Source of the DNA: Paludibacter sp. UBA6032
GTDB lineage: Bacteria > Bacteroidota > Bacteroidia > Bacteroidales > Paludibacteraceae
Length of the DNA stretch: 64,000 nt
Reading direction: 5' to 3'
Assembly: GCA_002427885.1 (NCBI GenBank)
Contig: DIZI01000041.1
Span: forward strand, 1 to 64,000
A model generated the notes under the pieces. It made no database searches. It worked only from the letters and a program-made list of their open reading frames with translations, and was not told the DNA's origin. The position numbers and the translations under genes were made by a program. The first letter of the stretch is position 1, and each line of letters opens with the position of its first letter. This document shows positions 44,827-53,205 of this stretch, piece by piece.

Positions 44827-46572
44827 TTAAAGTTCAATTCGCAAGCCTAAATCAACAGCAAGCCCACTCCTTCCCGGAAAAGCCATAGTAGCATCATCGT
44901 ACTTATAGGTCAATTCATGTTGAGTGGTCGTATCATCGCTGTTTTTAGTTTCATAATAAGCATTACCAACTAGCATATAGTAGTTTGCAGTTCCTACCAG
45001 TTGGATATTGTGCCTGATATTAATGGTCGCATACGCCCCAATATTCAGAAACGCCGTACTCATATTATAATCCGTACTGCTGTTGGTCCATGTGGCCTTC
45101 TCAACGCCATAAGCTAAAAAAGGAGCAAGCGAAAACGCCCGCATAAAATAAAATCCCTTTGATAGTCCTACCTGATAGCGGCCGAAGGCATAGGTATTGA
45201 TATCATTTGGATACGTTGCAGCATCAAAAGCATACGAACCGAATATTTTTAATTGTGTGACTCCAATAGAATTTTTAGGACCTGCAACCTGCCGTGTAAG
45301 AACCGCTAAATTTTCTTCCGCCTTAATATAAAAGCCTCCCATTCCGCCGGTCAGCGAGCCACCTCCGAGGGATAAGCCGAGTCCGAAGTCGTTGCGTTGT
45401 TGCATCGTCATACCCGGTTCTATCCGTTTTCCTGCCGTTTGATAAAATTTAGAAAGTTCAACCGATGCGGTACCGGCAACAACAGAGTTAACCGCAACTT
45501 TAGATGTTCTGACAACAGCTTTTTGTTTCGAAACCACTTCTCCCTTGTTGTTTTGTTCATTCTCCAGGATAAAATAACGCTGATCGACCGAAAGACCTTC
45601 TTTCGTTCCTATTTTTGCTCTCACCGGATGAACGGCATAAACCGAAGTCTTTACCCTGAATGGTTCGTATTTTGTTTCAAGCGCAAGTAAGGTCACATCC
45701 AACGACATATTGAGCAGTTTAGCAAATAACTGATCCTTTGTCAGCTGGACTTTTGGTGCAAGGGATTGACCCGGATTGTACTGGGTTCCATCGGCAACGG
45801 CGGTTGCCGTCATGACAAAGTTAAAACCGAAGCTTGCATTTTCGAAAAGATATCTCTTTTCGTTGCGAACAGCGTCATTATCATCTTCGTAAATCCACAT
45901 CTTATCAAAAAGCGTATCTACAGCACTCGGATTTATTTTATACAAATAGGACACTACATCGCCTTTCCAACCGTTTTGAGTTCTTTCAACGGGTTTAAAT
46001 GCCGTTCCGGCAGCCGCAGCCGATTTTCGGTTGGCTGCATCCTGCTGGTCATAATACTCTTGCATCGACATCACATTCCTGATATCGAGTACCTGAATAT
46101 AACTATTGTTTACCAGGGCCTTACCTGCATCCTTTATTTTATTTAATCCGGTTTTGGAAGCCGAGGCTATTTTCATATCCCCCGCTGTAGCATTGTATAA
46201 ACCCCTGGTAGCAATAAGTGACATGTCAAATTCTCCATTGGGTTGTTGGGAAAACCACTTAGCCAGAATTTTGTTGGGGAGTTTATAATTCTCAATAGCC
46301 TGAAGAATTTGATCGGGGTTTGAGCTTGCAGGGAGATAGCGGATATTCAGGTCATTATCGTCATACTTCTCGGGTATAACCAGGCTGCCGCAGGCATTTT
46401 TAATGTCGGGCATATATTTACCGTTATTATCCAGTACGATAACCGTCAGGGCATTCCGGTTGTAGGTCGAAGGAACAAGTCCGTTCTTCAGCGTTTCAGG
46501 AACAACTCCCTGCGCAAGGACTCCGGAGGCAGCGAAAAGCAGGCCAACGAAAATAGAAGTGAATTTTTTCAT
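44827..46572 (-). CDS. Exported protein with C-terminal beta-barrel-like region
   Basis: 581 residues with a signal peptide (about 1-20). The N-terminal half begins with a PETLKNGLVPSTYNRNALTVIVLDNNGKY pattern and contains an Ala-rich helical stretch (YYDQQDAANRKSAAAAG). The C-terminal third (about 395-581) shows amphipathic strands with glycine-rich turns (LGLSLGGGSLTGGMGGFYIKAE, YQVGLSKGFYFMRAFSLAPFLAYGVEKA) ending GLRIEL, consistent with an outer-membrane barrel. Not recognised as a named family. Second gene of the six-gene run; it could form the outer-membrane part of whatever the group builds. Confidence 0.62.
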   Translation of the reverse strand: MKKFTSIFVGLLFAASGVLAQGVVPETLKNGLVPSTYNRNALTVIVLDNNGKYMPDIKNACGSLVIPEKYDDNDLNIRYLPASSNPDQILQAIENYKLPNKILAKWFSQQPNGEFDMSLIATRGLYNATAGDMKIASASKTGLNKIKDAGKALVNNSYIQVLDIRNVMSMQEYYDQQDAANRKSAAAAGTAFKPVERTQNGWKGDVVSYLYKINPSAVDTLFDKMWIYEDDNDAVRNEKRYLFENASFGFNFVMTATAVADGTQYNPGQSLAPKVQLTKDQLFAKLLNMSLDVTLLALETKYEPFRVKTSVYAVHPVRAKIGTKEGLSVDQRYFILENEQNNKGEVVSKQKAVVRTSKVAVNSVVAGTASVELSKFYQTAGKRIEPGMTMQQRNDFGLGLSLGGGSLTGGMGGFYIKAEENLAVLTRQVAGPKNSIGVTQLKIFGSYAFDAATYPNDINTYAFGRYQVGLSKGFYFMRAFSLAPFLAYGVEKATWTNSSTDYNMSTAFLNIGAYATINIRHNIQLVGTANYYMLVGNAYYETKNSDDTTTQHELTYKYDDATMAFPGRSGLAVDLGLRIEL

Positions 46573-46666
46573 AGAATTTGAATTTTTGATTTATATATTC
46601 AGAAATATATTTTGTCAACAAAGACCAACTTAAACTACTATGAAATAAACAGACAAATTAAATCGA

Positions 46667-47254
46667 TTATCTGAATTTTAAACCCACCGTCAAATTCAGG
46701 TTGGTGGGACTTGATGTAAAACGGGAAACCTGATCGGCAACAGACATGTTATCGATCAGGGTATAACGAAGATCTCCGGTTATAAAGCCCAACACATCGA
46801 CACCGGCACCCACTTGCCATGAAAATGCTTTATTGCCGGTAAGTCTGTCTGAATTATCAAGTTGTAAAGTGTATGACGGACCACCCATTATGTGAAGACT
46901 GAACAGTCCCAAATCGAGGAAACGCAATCCAAGCATTAGGGGGATACGTATTGAGTTAAAAGAACTGGGATTGTTGGATCCTGATACATCCACTTTAACC
47001 GAGGCATAATAAATCTCGGGTTGGATATAAAGCGTGCGACCGAATTGGAGCAAAATACCAGCCTGATAATTACTTTGTAACTGGCTGGTTATTCCATTGA
47101 TATCGTTGGTAGTGGAACTCACATCGAGACCAAATTTCGGCCCAATCCAGAATTTTGGTTGTTTGGCCGGAGGAGGAGAAGTAATTTCATCTTGTGCAAA
47201 GACGGATAAAGAAAAACAAATGACTAACAGAACTAAAACTGATTTTGCTTTCAT
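46667..47254 (-). CDS. PorT-family-like outer-membrane beta-barrel protein
   Basis: 195 residues with a signal peptide (about 1-20). The mature protein shows an eight-strand barrel layout: KFWIGPKFGLDVSSTTNDI, YQAGILLQFGRTLYIQPEIYY, RIPLMLGLRFLDLGLFSLHIMGGPSY, FSWQVGAGVDVLGFITGDLRY and LNLTVGLKFR ending in an arginine. Such barrels are common in Bacteroidetes and usually have unknown roles. It is the first gene of the exported-protein run and 94 bases before the next. Confidence 0.75.
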   Translation of the reverse strand: MKAKSVLVLLVICFSLSVFAQDEITSPPPAKQPKFWIGPKFGLDVSSTTNDINGITSQLQSNYQAGILLQFGRTLYIQPEIYYASVKVDVSGSNNPSSFNSIRIPLMLGLRFLDLGLFSLHIMGGPSYTLQLDNSDRLTGNKAFSWQVGAGVDVLGFITGDLRYTLIDNMSVADQVSRFTSSPTNLNLTVGLKFR

Positions 47255-47465
47255 TTTCTCAAAGTTTATTTCCCTACTCTAAAGACTTTTCGGTTCCGTC
47301 CTGTTTCTTTCGTGCATTCCATTCGCTATCCTATCACGCATCCTGTTTCACAAAAAACGTAATATTTAGCACAAATACACTAAAATAATAGCCACTAAAT
47401 CAAAAAAACTGATATTCAAAACTTTGATCAGAAATGAAGTGTACGATTATCAGATTTTATGTTGA

Positions 47466-47497
47466 CAAAAATAGAAATAAAATTAATTATATACAAT
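47466..47497 (-). promoter_or_regulatory. Weak promoter candidate for the exported-protein operon
   Basis: Minus-strand TATTTTTG (47466-47473) with ATTG (one base off TTTG) 20 bases upstream at 47494-47497. It is about 210 bases before the first gene, which is far. Apart from this, 47255-47680 shows no gene. Confidence 0.35.
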
Positions 47498-47680
47498 AGC
47501 TGTTACAATATAAATAATCAAACCCTTTATTTTTCACCTAAAAACAGACAAAGTATGTTATTAAACATTCAAAACAAAAGAATGAAATTCCGGGTCAGAT
47601 GAAATTTAGTGAATTAATCAGAGTTTATCTCAAATTTAAAGTGATTGTGATTAAAATAAACACAAAGCCACACCATGACC

Positions 47681-47844
47681 TCGAGGATATGTATATAAGA
47701 TGAGTATTGGTGGGTGGGATAAGATTGTCTAAACCTGAATAAATCAGATGGACAGGACAACAGCGTGTTTTGAATATGTGCTAAATCGTGGTTCAGATAT
47801 TATCCCGCCGGATATATACAATCTAATTAAATGAGCAAAGAATG
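47681..47844. repeat. Dispersed repeat, copy A
   Basis: Shares with copy C (53206-53375) the stretches GGTGGGT-GATAAGATTG, AATCAGATGGACAGGACAA, TTTTGAATAT and TCGTGGTTCAGATATTAT, in the same order. It ends with GGATATATA...AAATGAGCAAAG, also found in C. In copy C this sequence follows a lamin-tail/CotH gene, suggesting that copy A marks the 3' flank of a lost gene of that family. Confidence 0.75.
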
Positions 47845-47845
47845 A

Positions 47846-47884
47846 AAGGTACTCTCGATAGACTTCGAGCGCACCTTTTTTTTT
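47846..47884 (+). terminator. Orphan plus-strand terminator
   Basis: A 13-bp stem with two mismatches (47846-47858 with 47865-47877) followed by T9. No plus-strand gene lies upstream until 35881-39432, far away, so it is left without a gene to end. Confidence 0.75.
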
Positions 47885-48003
47885 ACGAAACCAGCGGGCA
47901 CCACCGTAGCAAATAATTATAATCAGTTACCTGTAAATACTAAAATACTTTCATTATATTTGACAACTTTTACGTTCCATCACTTTCGATTTATATCCCG
48001 TGA

Positions 48004-48180
48004 ATGAGAAAAATCATAGCACAAATATGCAAAATTATAATAATTAGCCTGTTATTCTTATTTTGCAGCTCGGTCTATTCGCAATCCTTTCGCATTAATG
48101 AGTTTATGGCTCTTAATCAAAAGACCTTAGCGGATGAGGATGGTGATTTTTCGGATTGGATAGAGTTATACAACCCAACC
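48004..48180 (+). pseudogene. Truncated 5' copy of the lamin-tail/CotH surface protein gene
   Basis: Almost identical at DNA and protein level to the first ~57 residues of the gene at 49900-53184 (signal peptide, then RINEFMALNQKTLADEDGDF and SDWIE). The promoter region before it is also duplicated (TATATTTG at 47955-47962 here, 49852-49859 there). Homology breaks at about 48175-48180; from there the sequence is the flank of the RAYT element. The reading frame runs on to 48273 as junk. The rest of the gene is gone. Confidence 0.85.
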
Positions 48181-48220
48181 CCTATTTCGTCCAAGTCTGT
48201 AGATTTGCAGTCGTTGTCTA

Positions 48221-48261
48221 GCGCAAGTCTGAGCGAAGCGGAGACTTGTGCTGAAAACCCA
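48221..48261 (+). repeat. Left REP-like hairpin of the RAYT element
   Basis: Ten-bp stem with one G-T pair, 11-base loop containing AGCGAAGCG, followed by CTGAAAACC, whose reverse complement starts the right copy. Confidence 0.8.
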
Positions 48262-48318
48262 AAAAGTTTGTAACTTTGTATTTTAAAAACTAGCAATAAC
48301 AATTCAAAGGGTGTTATT

Positions 48319-48867
48319 ATGAGCCGAAAGTACAAATTTCGAAATCCGGAAGCAGTTTATTTTGTGACATTTGCCACAGTTAATTGGATAGATGTATTCA
48401 CAAGAAGAGAATATAAAGATATTTTGGTAGGAAGTTTGAATTACTGTATTGAGAATAAAGGGCTGGTAGTTTATGCTTGGGTTATAATGAGTAATCATGT
48501 TCATCTGGTTATTGAGAGTAGAAATGTGGCTTTGGAGGATATTATGCGCGATTTGAAAAAACACACTTCAAAATCAATTCTGAAAGCTATAGAAGAAAAT
48601 CCGCAGGAAAGCCGAAAAGAATGGATGCTGTGGATGTTTGAACGTGCTGGCAAAAAGAACTCAAATAATACAAAGTATCAATTTTGGCAACAACACAATC
48701 AGCCAATTGAACTAACCGTGAAAGCTTTTGCAATAGACTCATCAATAAATTACATTCACAATAATCCTGTAAAGGCAGGTTTTGTTGATCGACCGGAAAA
48801 TTATCCAGACAGTAGTGCAGTTGATTATGCTGGTGGAAAAGGACTGGTCAATATTGAGCCATGCTAA
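48319..48867 (+). CDS. REP-associated tyrosine transposase (Y1/HUH, RAYT)
   Basis: 182 residues. The HUH metal motif is in VIMSNHVHLVIES (His60 and His62). The catalytic tyrosine is probably Y145 in NYIHNNPVKAGFV. The opening MSRKYKFRNPEAVYFVTFATVNW is typical of this family. Such enzymes bind REP hairpins and cut single-stranded DNA; they are not seen to move as classical IS elements and are thought to spread REP copies. The frame is complete and could be active. It is flanked by two inverted REP-like hairpins. Confidence 0.88.
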   Translation: MSRKYKFRNPEAVYFVTFATVNWIDVFTRREYKDILVGSLNYCIENKGLVVYAWVIMSNHVHLVIESRNVALEDIMRDLKKHTSKSILKAIEENPQESRKEWMLWMFERAGKKNSNNTKYQFWQQHNQPIELTVKAFAIDSSINYIHNNPVKAGFVDRPENYPDSSAVDYAGGKGLVNIEPC

Positions 48868-48888
48868 TAGCAATCAGTTGAAAACTGC

Positions 48889-48926
48889 ATTGGTTTTCAG
48901 TCCAAGTTACGCTTCGCTAAACTTGA
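48889..48926 (-). repeat. Right REP-like hairpin of the RAYT element
   Basis: Mirror image of the left hairpin: GGTTTTCAG, then CAAGTT (48903-48908), a loop with the complement of the AGCGAAGCG core, and AACTTG (48920-48925). Confidence 0.75.
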
Positions 48927-48948
48927 ACTATCCACATTGCTGCATTAA

Positions 48949-49050
48949 ATAGACTTGGAGGAAGAGGGAATTCCAACAATGGTACCAATTCCAGCACCTG
49001 CACCCACTCCAGGTCCTATAGCTCCGAAGAAGCCGTGGGTTATTATTTGA
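48949..49050 (+). pseudogene. C-terminal tail of a lost gene, possibly a toxin
   Basis: An open frame with no start codon context begins directly after a stop (48946-48948), just beyond the right REP. It encodes IDLEEEGIPTMVPIPAPAP followed by a Pro-rich end KKPWVII and TGA. Placed 26 bases before an NTF2-fold immunity gene, it may be the end of a secreted toxin whose body was lost, but this short piece cannot be assigned to a family. Confidence 0.45.
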
Positions 49051-49076
49051 TTTTAAAAAAATAAAAAAAACAGTTT

Positions 49077-49442
49077 ATGAAAACAATATTTAATAATATC
49101 AGAAAAAAGAAATTACTAATTGTTATATGTATTATAACAACAACATCTGTACTTGGAACTTCAATTAAAAAGCCACATGACTACAGAAAAGAACAAACAG
49201 GATATATTCCAAAAGAGGGTTTCGTTCCTAATGAAGCTACAGCAATTAAAATTGCAATAGCAGTATGGACTCCTATTTATGGGGATAAAATCTCAAAAAA
49301 TAAACCATATAAAATTAAGCTAAAGAATGGAGTGTGGTTTGTTGAAGGTTCTCTTCCTGCAAACTTTACTCTAGGAGGTGTTCCATATATTGAGATTCAG
49401 AAAACAGATGGAAAAATCTTAAAGGTTATGCATGGTAAATGA
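49077..49442 (+). CDS. NTF2-fold immunity protein
   Basis: 121 residues. Hydrophobic N-terminus (about 12-30, LLIVICIITTTSVLGTS) suggests export or anchoring. The rest fits the Imm-NTF2 fold of polymorphic toxin systems: YIPKEGFVPNEATAIKIAIAVWTPIYGD, then KPYKIKLKNGVWFVEGSLP, GGVPYIEIQKTDGKILKVMHGK. These proteins protect cells from a cognate nuclease-type or other toxin. No intact toxin is nearby, so this is an orphan, probably with a tail fragment upstream. Confidence 0.75.
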   Translation: MKTIFNNIRKKKLLIVICIITTTSVLGTSIKKPHDYRKEQTGYIPKEGFVPNEATAIKIAIAVWTPIYGDKISKNKPYKIKLKNGVWFVEGSLPANFTLGGVPYIEIQKTDGKILKVMHGK

Positions 49443-49477
49443 TGAGAATCAGCGTTCAATGTTGATTGAGAATTCCC

Positions 49478-49550
49478 CTGTCCTAGCGGATATATTTATA
49501 AGATGAGCAAAGCGTCGTACTGGTGGGTGGGATTTTCTTTTAATCCCACC
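49478..49550. repeat. Dispersed repeat, copy B (partial), with hairpin
   Basis: Begins CTGTCCTAGCGGATATAT and continues ATAAGATGAGCAAAG and GGTGGGTGGGAT, matching parts of copies A and C. It includes a nine-bp hairpin (49526-49534 with 49542-49550). It follows the immunity gene. Confidence 0.65.
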
Positions 49551-49647
49551 TTCTTGTATAATAAGGAATTGTATTCCGAAAAATAAATTAGGTTTTAAGA
49601 CCGCATTACAAATGCTAAGAATACAAAAGGTGGGATAACATATCACT

Positions 49648-49727
49648 GTTCGGCGTAGCTTGCACAAATCAGGTGTTCGGCATAGCTTGCAGCTATGTCG
49701 AAGCTAAAAGCAAGGCTTTTGCCTTGC
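49648..49727. repeat. Second type of REP-like palindromes
   Basis: GTTCGGCGTAGCTTGCA (49648-49664) is repeated as GTTCGGCATAGCTTGCA, whose TTCGGCATAGCT (49676-49687) pairs with AGCTATGTCGAA (49691-49702), 11 of 12 bases. Directly after is a perfect seven-bp hairpin GCAAGGC-TTTT-GCCTTGC (49710-49727). The core differs from that of the RAYT hairpins. The gap 49551-49899 holds no gene. Confidence 0.7.
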
Positions 49728-49851
49728 ATATTTAAAATCAAAAGAAGGAGTTGTCTCAAAAGGACAGCTTCTTTGTATAATAAGGAACCAGCACTCAGCA
49801 CCAAACGGAATAATTGTAAACCGCGACTTACATATATTAGAATATTTTCGT

Positions 49852-49859
49852 TATATTTG
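49852..49859 (+). promoter_or_regulatory. -7 element of the lamin-tail/CotH gene
   Basis: TATATTTG matches TAnnTTTG, 40 bases before the start at 49900. It is conserved in the duplicated copy (47955-47962), with similar spacing. No TTTG -33 is seen. Confidence 0.55.
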
Positions 49860-49899
49860 ACAGCTTTTTTCATCTAATACTTTCGTTTATATCCTGTGA

Positions 49900-52800
49900 A
49901 TGAAAAAAATCAAAGCACAAATATGCAAAGTTGTAATATTTAGCCTGTTATTCTCATTTTGCAGCTCGGTCTATTCGCAATCCCTTCGCATTAATGAGTT
50001 TATGGCTCTTAATCAAAAGACCTTAGCGGATGAGGATGGTGATTTTTCGGATTGGATAGAAGTCTATAACCCTTCAGAAACAGCTGTTAATTTACTCGGA
50101 TGGGCGTTGACGGATAATATAAGCCAACCTTTTAAATGGCTGTTCCCCAATGTAACCCTTCCGGCAGGTGATTACCTGATGGTTTTTGCTTCCTCCAAGA
50201 ACAGAAATATTGCGGGAAAAGAATTACATACAAACTTCAATTTAAGCGGAGGGGGCGAATATCTGGCCTTAAGAAATCCAATGGGTGTTGTCAGCACGGA
50301 GTTCAATCCTTCATTTCCGGTACAGCAAACAGATTTCTCCTTTGGTTTTTACAACGGCGAATATATAGCATTCAGTGTACCTACACCCGGTAAAGAGAAT
50401 CAACTATCTCCGGGTAGTGTAATTCCGGAGCCGGAATTCAGCATCAAACATGGCTTTTATGACAGTCCTTTTCAACTCGAAATCACAACGACCTATCCGA
50501 ATGCCGCCGTTTATTACACGACCGATGGAAGCATACCAACCAAAAGCTCCGGAACATTATATAGTTCTGGAATCAATATTTCAAAAACGACGATTATCAG
50601 GGCTGTGGTAGTTGCCGCCGGAGCAACATCCGGAAAAGTAGCTACACAAAGCTATATTTTCACTAATGATGTGATTCATCAACCCAACAATCCCGTTGGT
50701 TACCCTTCTGCCTGGGGGCCATACACGGCAATATCAGGGAATGCCGTTGCCGATTACGAAATGGATCCTGATATGATGAAGGATGCAAATTTTGCCGCAT
50801 CGGTCAGGGAAGCCTTATCCGGGCTTCCGACTATATCGTTAGTCACTGACAAATCCAACCTTTTCTCCTCATCAACCGATCCGGAAACGGGAGGAATTTA
50901 TATTTATACCGGTGCACCAATTACAAACACTACGTACGCGTTGGGACGGGATTGGGAAAGACCGGTCTCGTTTGAATACTTTGATACGAATAAGGTTTCG
51001 TTTCAGCTAAACTGCGGGATCAGATTGCAGGGTGGCCATGGTCGTCGACCGGAGAAATCACCGAAACATTCTTTTTTATTGGTTTTCGACAGTAGCTACG
51101 GTCTCTCCAGCCTGAATTATCCCATCATGGGCAAAGGCAGTGTCGAAAAATTCGATAACCTGATTTTACGGGCAGGTTTCGGAAATTCATGGGTTCATCA
51201 GGATAATGCCCAACGAATAAAAGCACTCTACCAACAGGATATCTGGACAAAAGATACTCAGCGGGCTATGGGTCAACCGGCAGGCAATTCCGGTTACGCA
51301 CATGTATATATCAACGGCATCTATTGGGGAGTATATGCCCCATCCGAAAGAATGGACAAAGAATTTGCAGCGAGTTACCTTGGTGGAGATAAAGATGAGT
51401 ACGATGTAATAAAAGATTATGCCGAAGTATCGGATGGGAATATTCAGGCCTGGGATAAAATGATGGCCATGGCCAATGCCGGATTGGAAACGAATGAAAA
51501 ATACCAGCTTATTCAGGGTAAAAACCCGGACGGGTCACCCAGTGCCGATACGGAGAGTCTGGTCGACGTCGTGAACCTGGCCGATTATATGCTTCTCAAT
51601 TTTTATGGAGGTAATACCGACTGGGATCATCATAACTGGTCGGCTATGCGAAACAGGGTAAATCCCGGAAAAGGTTTTAAATTCTTATGTTGGGATGCCG
51701 AAATGGTACTCGGGACATTAAATACCAATGTGTTGAGTGAGAATAACGAGAATTGTCCAAGCAGAGTTTATCAGCAACTGCTTCAGAACGCAGACTTTAA
51801 ACGCCTGTTAGCCGACAGGATACAAAAGCATTGTTACAACGAAGGTGCATTAACGCCGAATTCAGCTGCTAAACGCTGGCTGGAAAGAAAAGCTCAGATT
51901 GAAAATCCAATACTGGCAGAATCTGCCCGTTGGGGCGATTATCGACGCGATGTTCATCCGTACGTGACAACCGGTCCGTTCAGTCTTTATACCAAAGAAG
52001 ATAACTGGTTGCCCCAACAATCTTATACGTTGAACACTTATTTCCCGCAAAGAACAAGCGTTTTTATCAATCAACTGCGCGATGCGGGTTTATTTCCAAC
52101 GGTGGATGCCCCGGTATTCTACATTAACAATAAGTATGATAACAAAGATACCTTGACTGTCGGAGATAAACTATCAATGACCTGTCCCAACGGTAGCATA
52201 TATTATACAACAAACGGAACAGATCCGGTAGACTGGAAAACCGGAAACAGCACATCGGCAATGCTTTATACACAAGCCGTTTCTATATCGCAATCAGCTC
52301 ATATTAAAGCCCGGACATTATACAACGGTCAATGGAGTGCTGTAAACAGCAGGTTTCTGGTTATACCAAAAAATTATCCGGATATTAAAATCACAGAGAT
52401 TCATTATCATCCTTCAGGAGATATCCTATTTGATAACGGGGAATACGAGTTTCTCGAACTAAAAAATACCGGTAGTTCAACCTTAAATTTAGGTGGCCTG
52501 AAGTTTACAGAAGGTATTGACTATGTATTTCCCAATGAAACACAATTAGGTCCTTCAGAGTTTGTTGTTTTAGCATCCAACAGTAATTGTTTCTATTCCC
52601 GATACAAATTTCGTCCATTTGCTGTGTACAACGGTAAACTCGATAACGATGGAGAATGGATCGTTTTACAAACACAGTCAAACGATACCATTGCAGCGGT
52701 GAACTATAACAATGGCGGTGTTTGGCCGGCCTTAGCCGATGGTGTCGGCTATTCCCTTGTACCCGTTGTTTATAATCCGGCAAATAATCAGGCAAATCCT

Positions 52801-53184
52801 TCCGACTGGCGTTCGTCGTATCGAACAGGTGGGTCACCCGGTGCCGATGATACTCCTTTGTCAGAGCTTCCGGCACATAAGGGAAGTACATCGGACGGCA
52901 TTGAACTGGCTCCGAATTTTCCGAATCCTTTTGCTGAACAAACAACTATTGGTTACCGCATCCCCGAAAATGCCGGGGTGCAGCTGACTGTATTCAACTT
53001 ACTGGGACTGCAAATAGCTGACTTAGTGAATGCTTATCAGACGAAAGGTTATCACGGAGTTGTATGGAAAGGTCTGGATCAAAACAATCGGGCTGTTCCC
53101 AACGGGATTTATTTCTATCGACTTTCCGTTCGGACAGGAAATGATTCCTATGTTTATTCAAGAAAGTTAGTTTTGAGAAAATAA
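49900..53184 (+). CDS. Large T9SS-type surface protein with lamin-tail and CotH domains
   Basis: 1094 residues. Signal peptide (about 1-26). Lamin-tail domain (about 27-150, LRINEFMALNQKTLADEDGD), chitobiase/hexosaminidase C-terminal-like domain (about 175-250, YYTTDGSIPTKSSG), CotH kinase-like domain (about 300-610, with CGIRLQGGHGRRPEKSPKHSF and FLCWDAEM), another chitobiase-like repeat (about 735-800), a second lamin-tail domain (about 825-930) and a C-terminal FlgD/T9SS sorting domain (about 1005-1094, PNFPNPFAEQTTIGYRIP). CotH proteins phosphorylate secreted proteins; whether this one is active is unknown. Its 5' end and promoter are duplicated at 47941-48180. Confidence 0.88.
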   Translation: MKKIKAQICKVVIFSLLFSFCSSVYSQSLRINEFMALNQKTLADEDGDFSDWIEVYNPSETAVNLLGWALTDNISQPFKWLFPNVTLPAGDYLMVFASSKNRNIAGKELHTNFNLSGGGEYLALRNPMGVVSTEFNPSFPVQQTDFSFGFYNGEYIAFSVPTPGKENQLSPGSVIPEPEFSIKHGFYDSPFQLEITTTYPNAAVYYTTDGSIPTKSSGTLYSSGINISKTTIIRAVVVAAGATSGKVATQSYIFTNDVIHQPNNPVGYPSAWGPYTAISGNAVADYEMDPDMMKDANFAASVREALSGLPTISLVTDKSNLFSSSTDPETGGIYIYTGAPITNTTYALGRDWERPVSFEYFDTNKVSFQLNCGIRLQGGHGRRPEKSPKHSFLLVFDSSYGLSSLNYPIMGKGSVEKFDNLILRAGFGNSWVHQDNAQRIKALYQQDIWTKDTQRAMGQPAGNSGYAHVYINGIYWGVYAPSERMDKEFAASYLGGDKDEYDVIKDYAEVSDGNIQAWDKMMAMANAGLETNEKYQLIQGKNPDGSPSADTESLVDVVNLADYMLLNFYGGNTDWDHHNWSAMRNRVNPGKGFKFLCWDAEMVLGTLNTNVLSENNENCPSRVYQQLLQNADFKRLLADRIQKHCYNEGALTPNSAAKRWLERKAQIENPILAESARWGDYRRDVHPYVTTGPFSLYTKEDNWLPQQSYTLNTYFPQRTSVFINQLRDAGLFPTVDAPVFYINNKYDNKDTLTVGDKLSMTCPNGSIYYTTNGTDPVDWKTGNSTSAMLYTQAVSISQSAHIKARTLYNGQWSAVNSRFLVIPKNYPDIKITEIHYHPSGDILFDNGEYEFLELKNTGSSTLNLGGLKFTEGIDYVFPNETQLGPSEFVVLASNSNCFYSRYKFRPFAVYNGKLDNDGEWIVLQTQSNDTIAAVNYNNGGVWPALADGVGYSLVPVVYNPANNQANPSDWRSSYRTGGSPGADDTPLSELPAHKGSTSDGIELAPNFPNPFAEQTTIGYRIPENAGVQLTVFNLLGLQIADLVNAYQTKGYHGVVWKGLDQNNRAVPNGIYFYRLSVRTGNDSYVYSRKLVLRK

Positions 53185-53205
53185 ACTCGTCCTTTGAGAT
53201 ATCAT

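Larger units (their letters stand above)
48221..48926 (+). mobile_element. RAYT element with flanking inverted REP hairpins
   Basis: A single transposase gene is flanked by two related hairpins in opposite orientation. Left: arms GCGCAAGTCT / AGACTTGTGC around GAGCGAAGCGG (48221-48251), then CTGAAAACC. Right, in mirror order: GGTTTTCAG, then a hairpin with CAAGTT / AACTTG around the complement of the same GAAGCG core (48889-48926). The inverted arrangement is that of REP-associated tyrosine transposases and BIMEs. It sits at the break point of the truncated lamin-tail gene. Confidence 0.75.

Noticed and set aside
48004..48273. 89-residue plus-strand protein as a real short gene
   Set aside because: The first ~57 residues copy the 5' end of the gene at 49900; the rest is read-through into the flank of the RAYT element.
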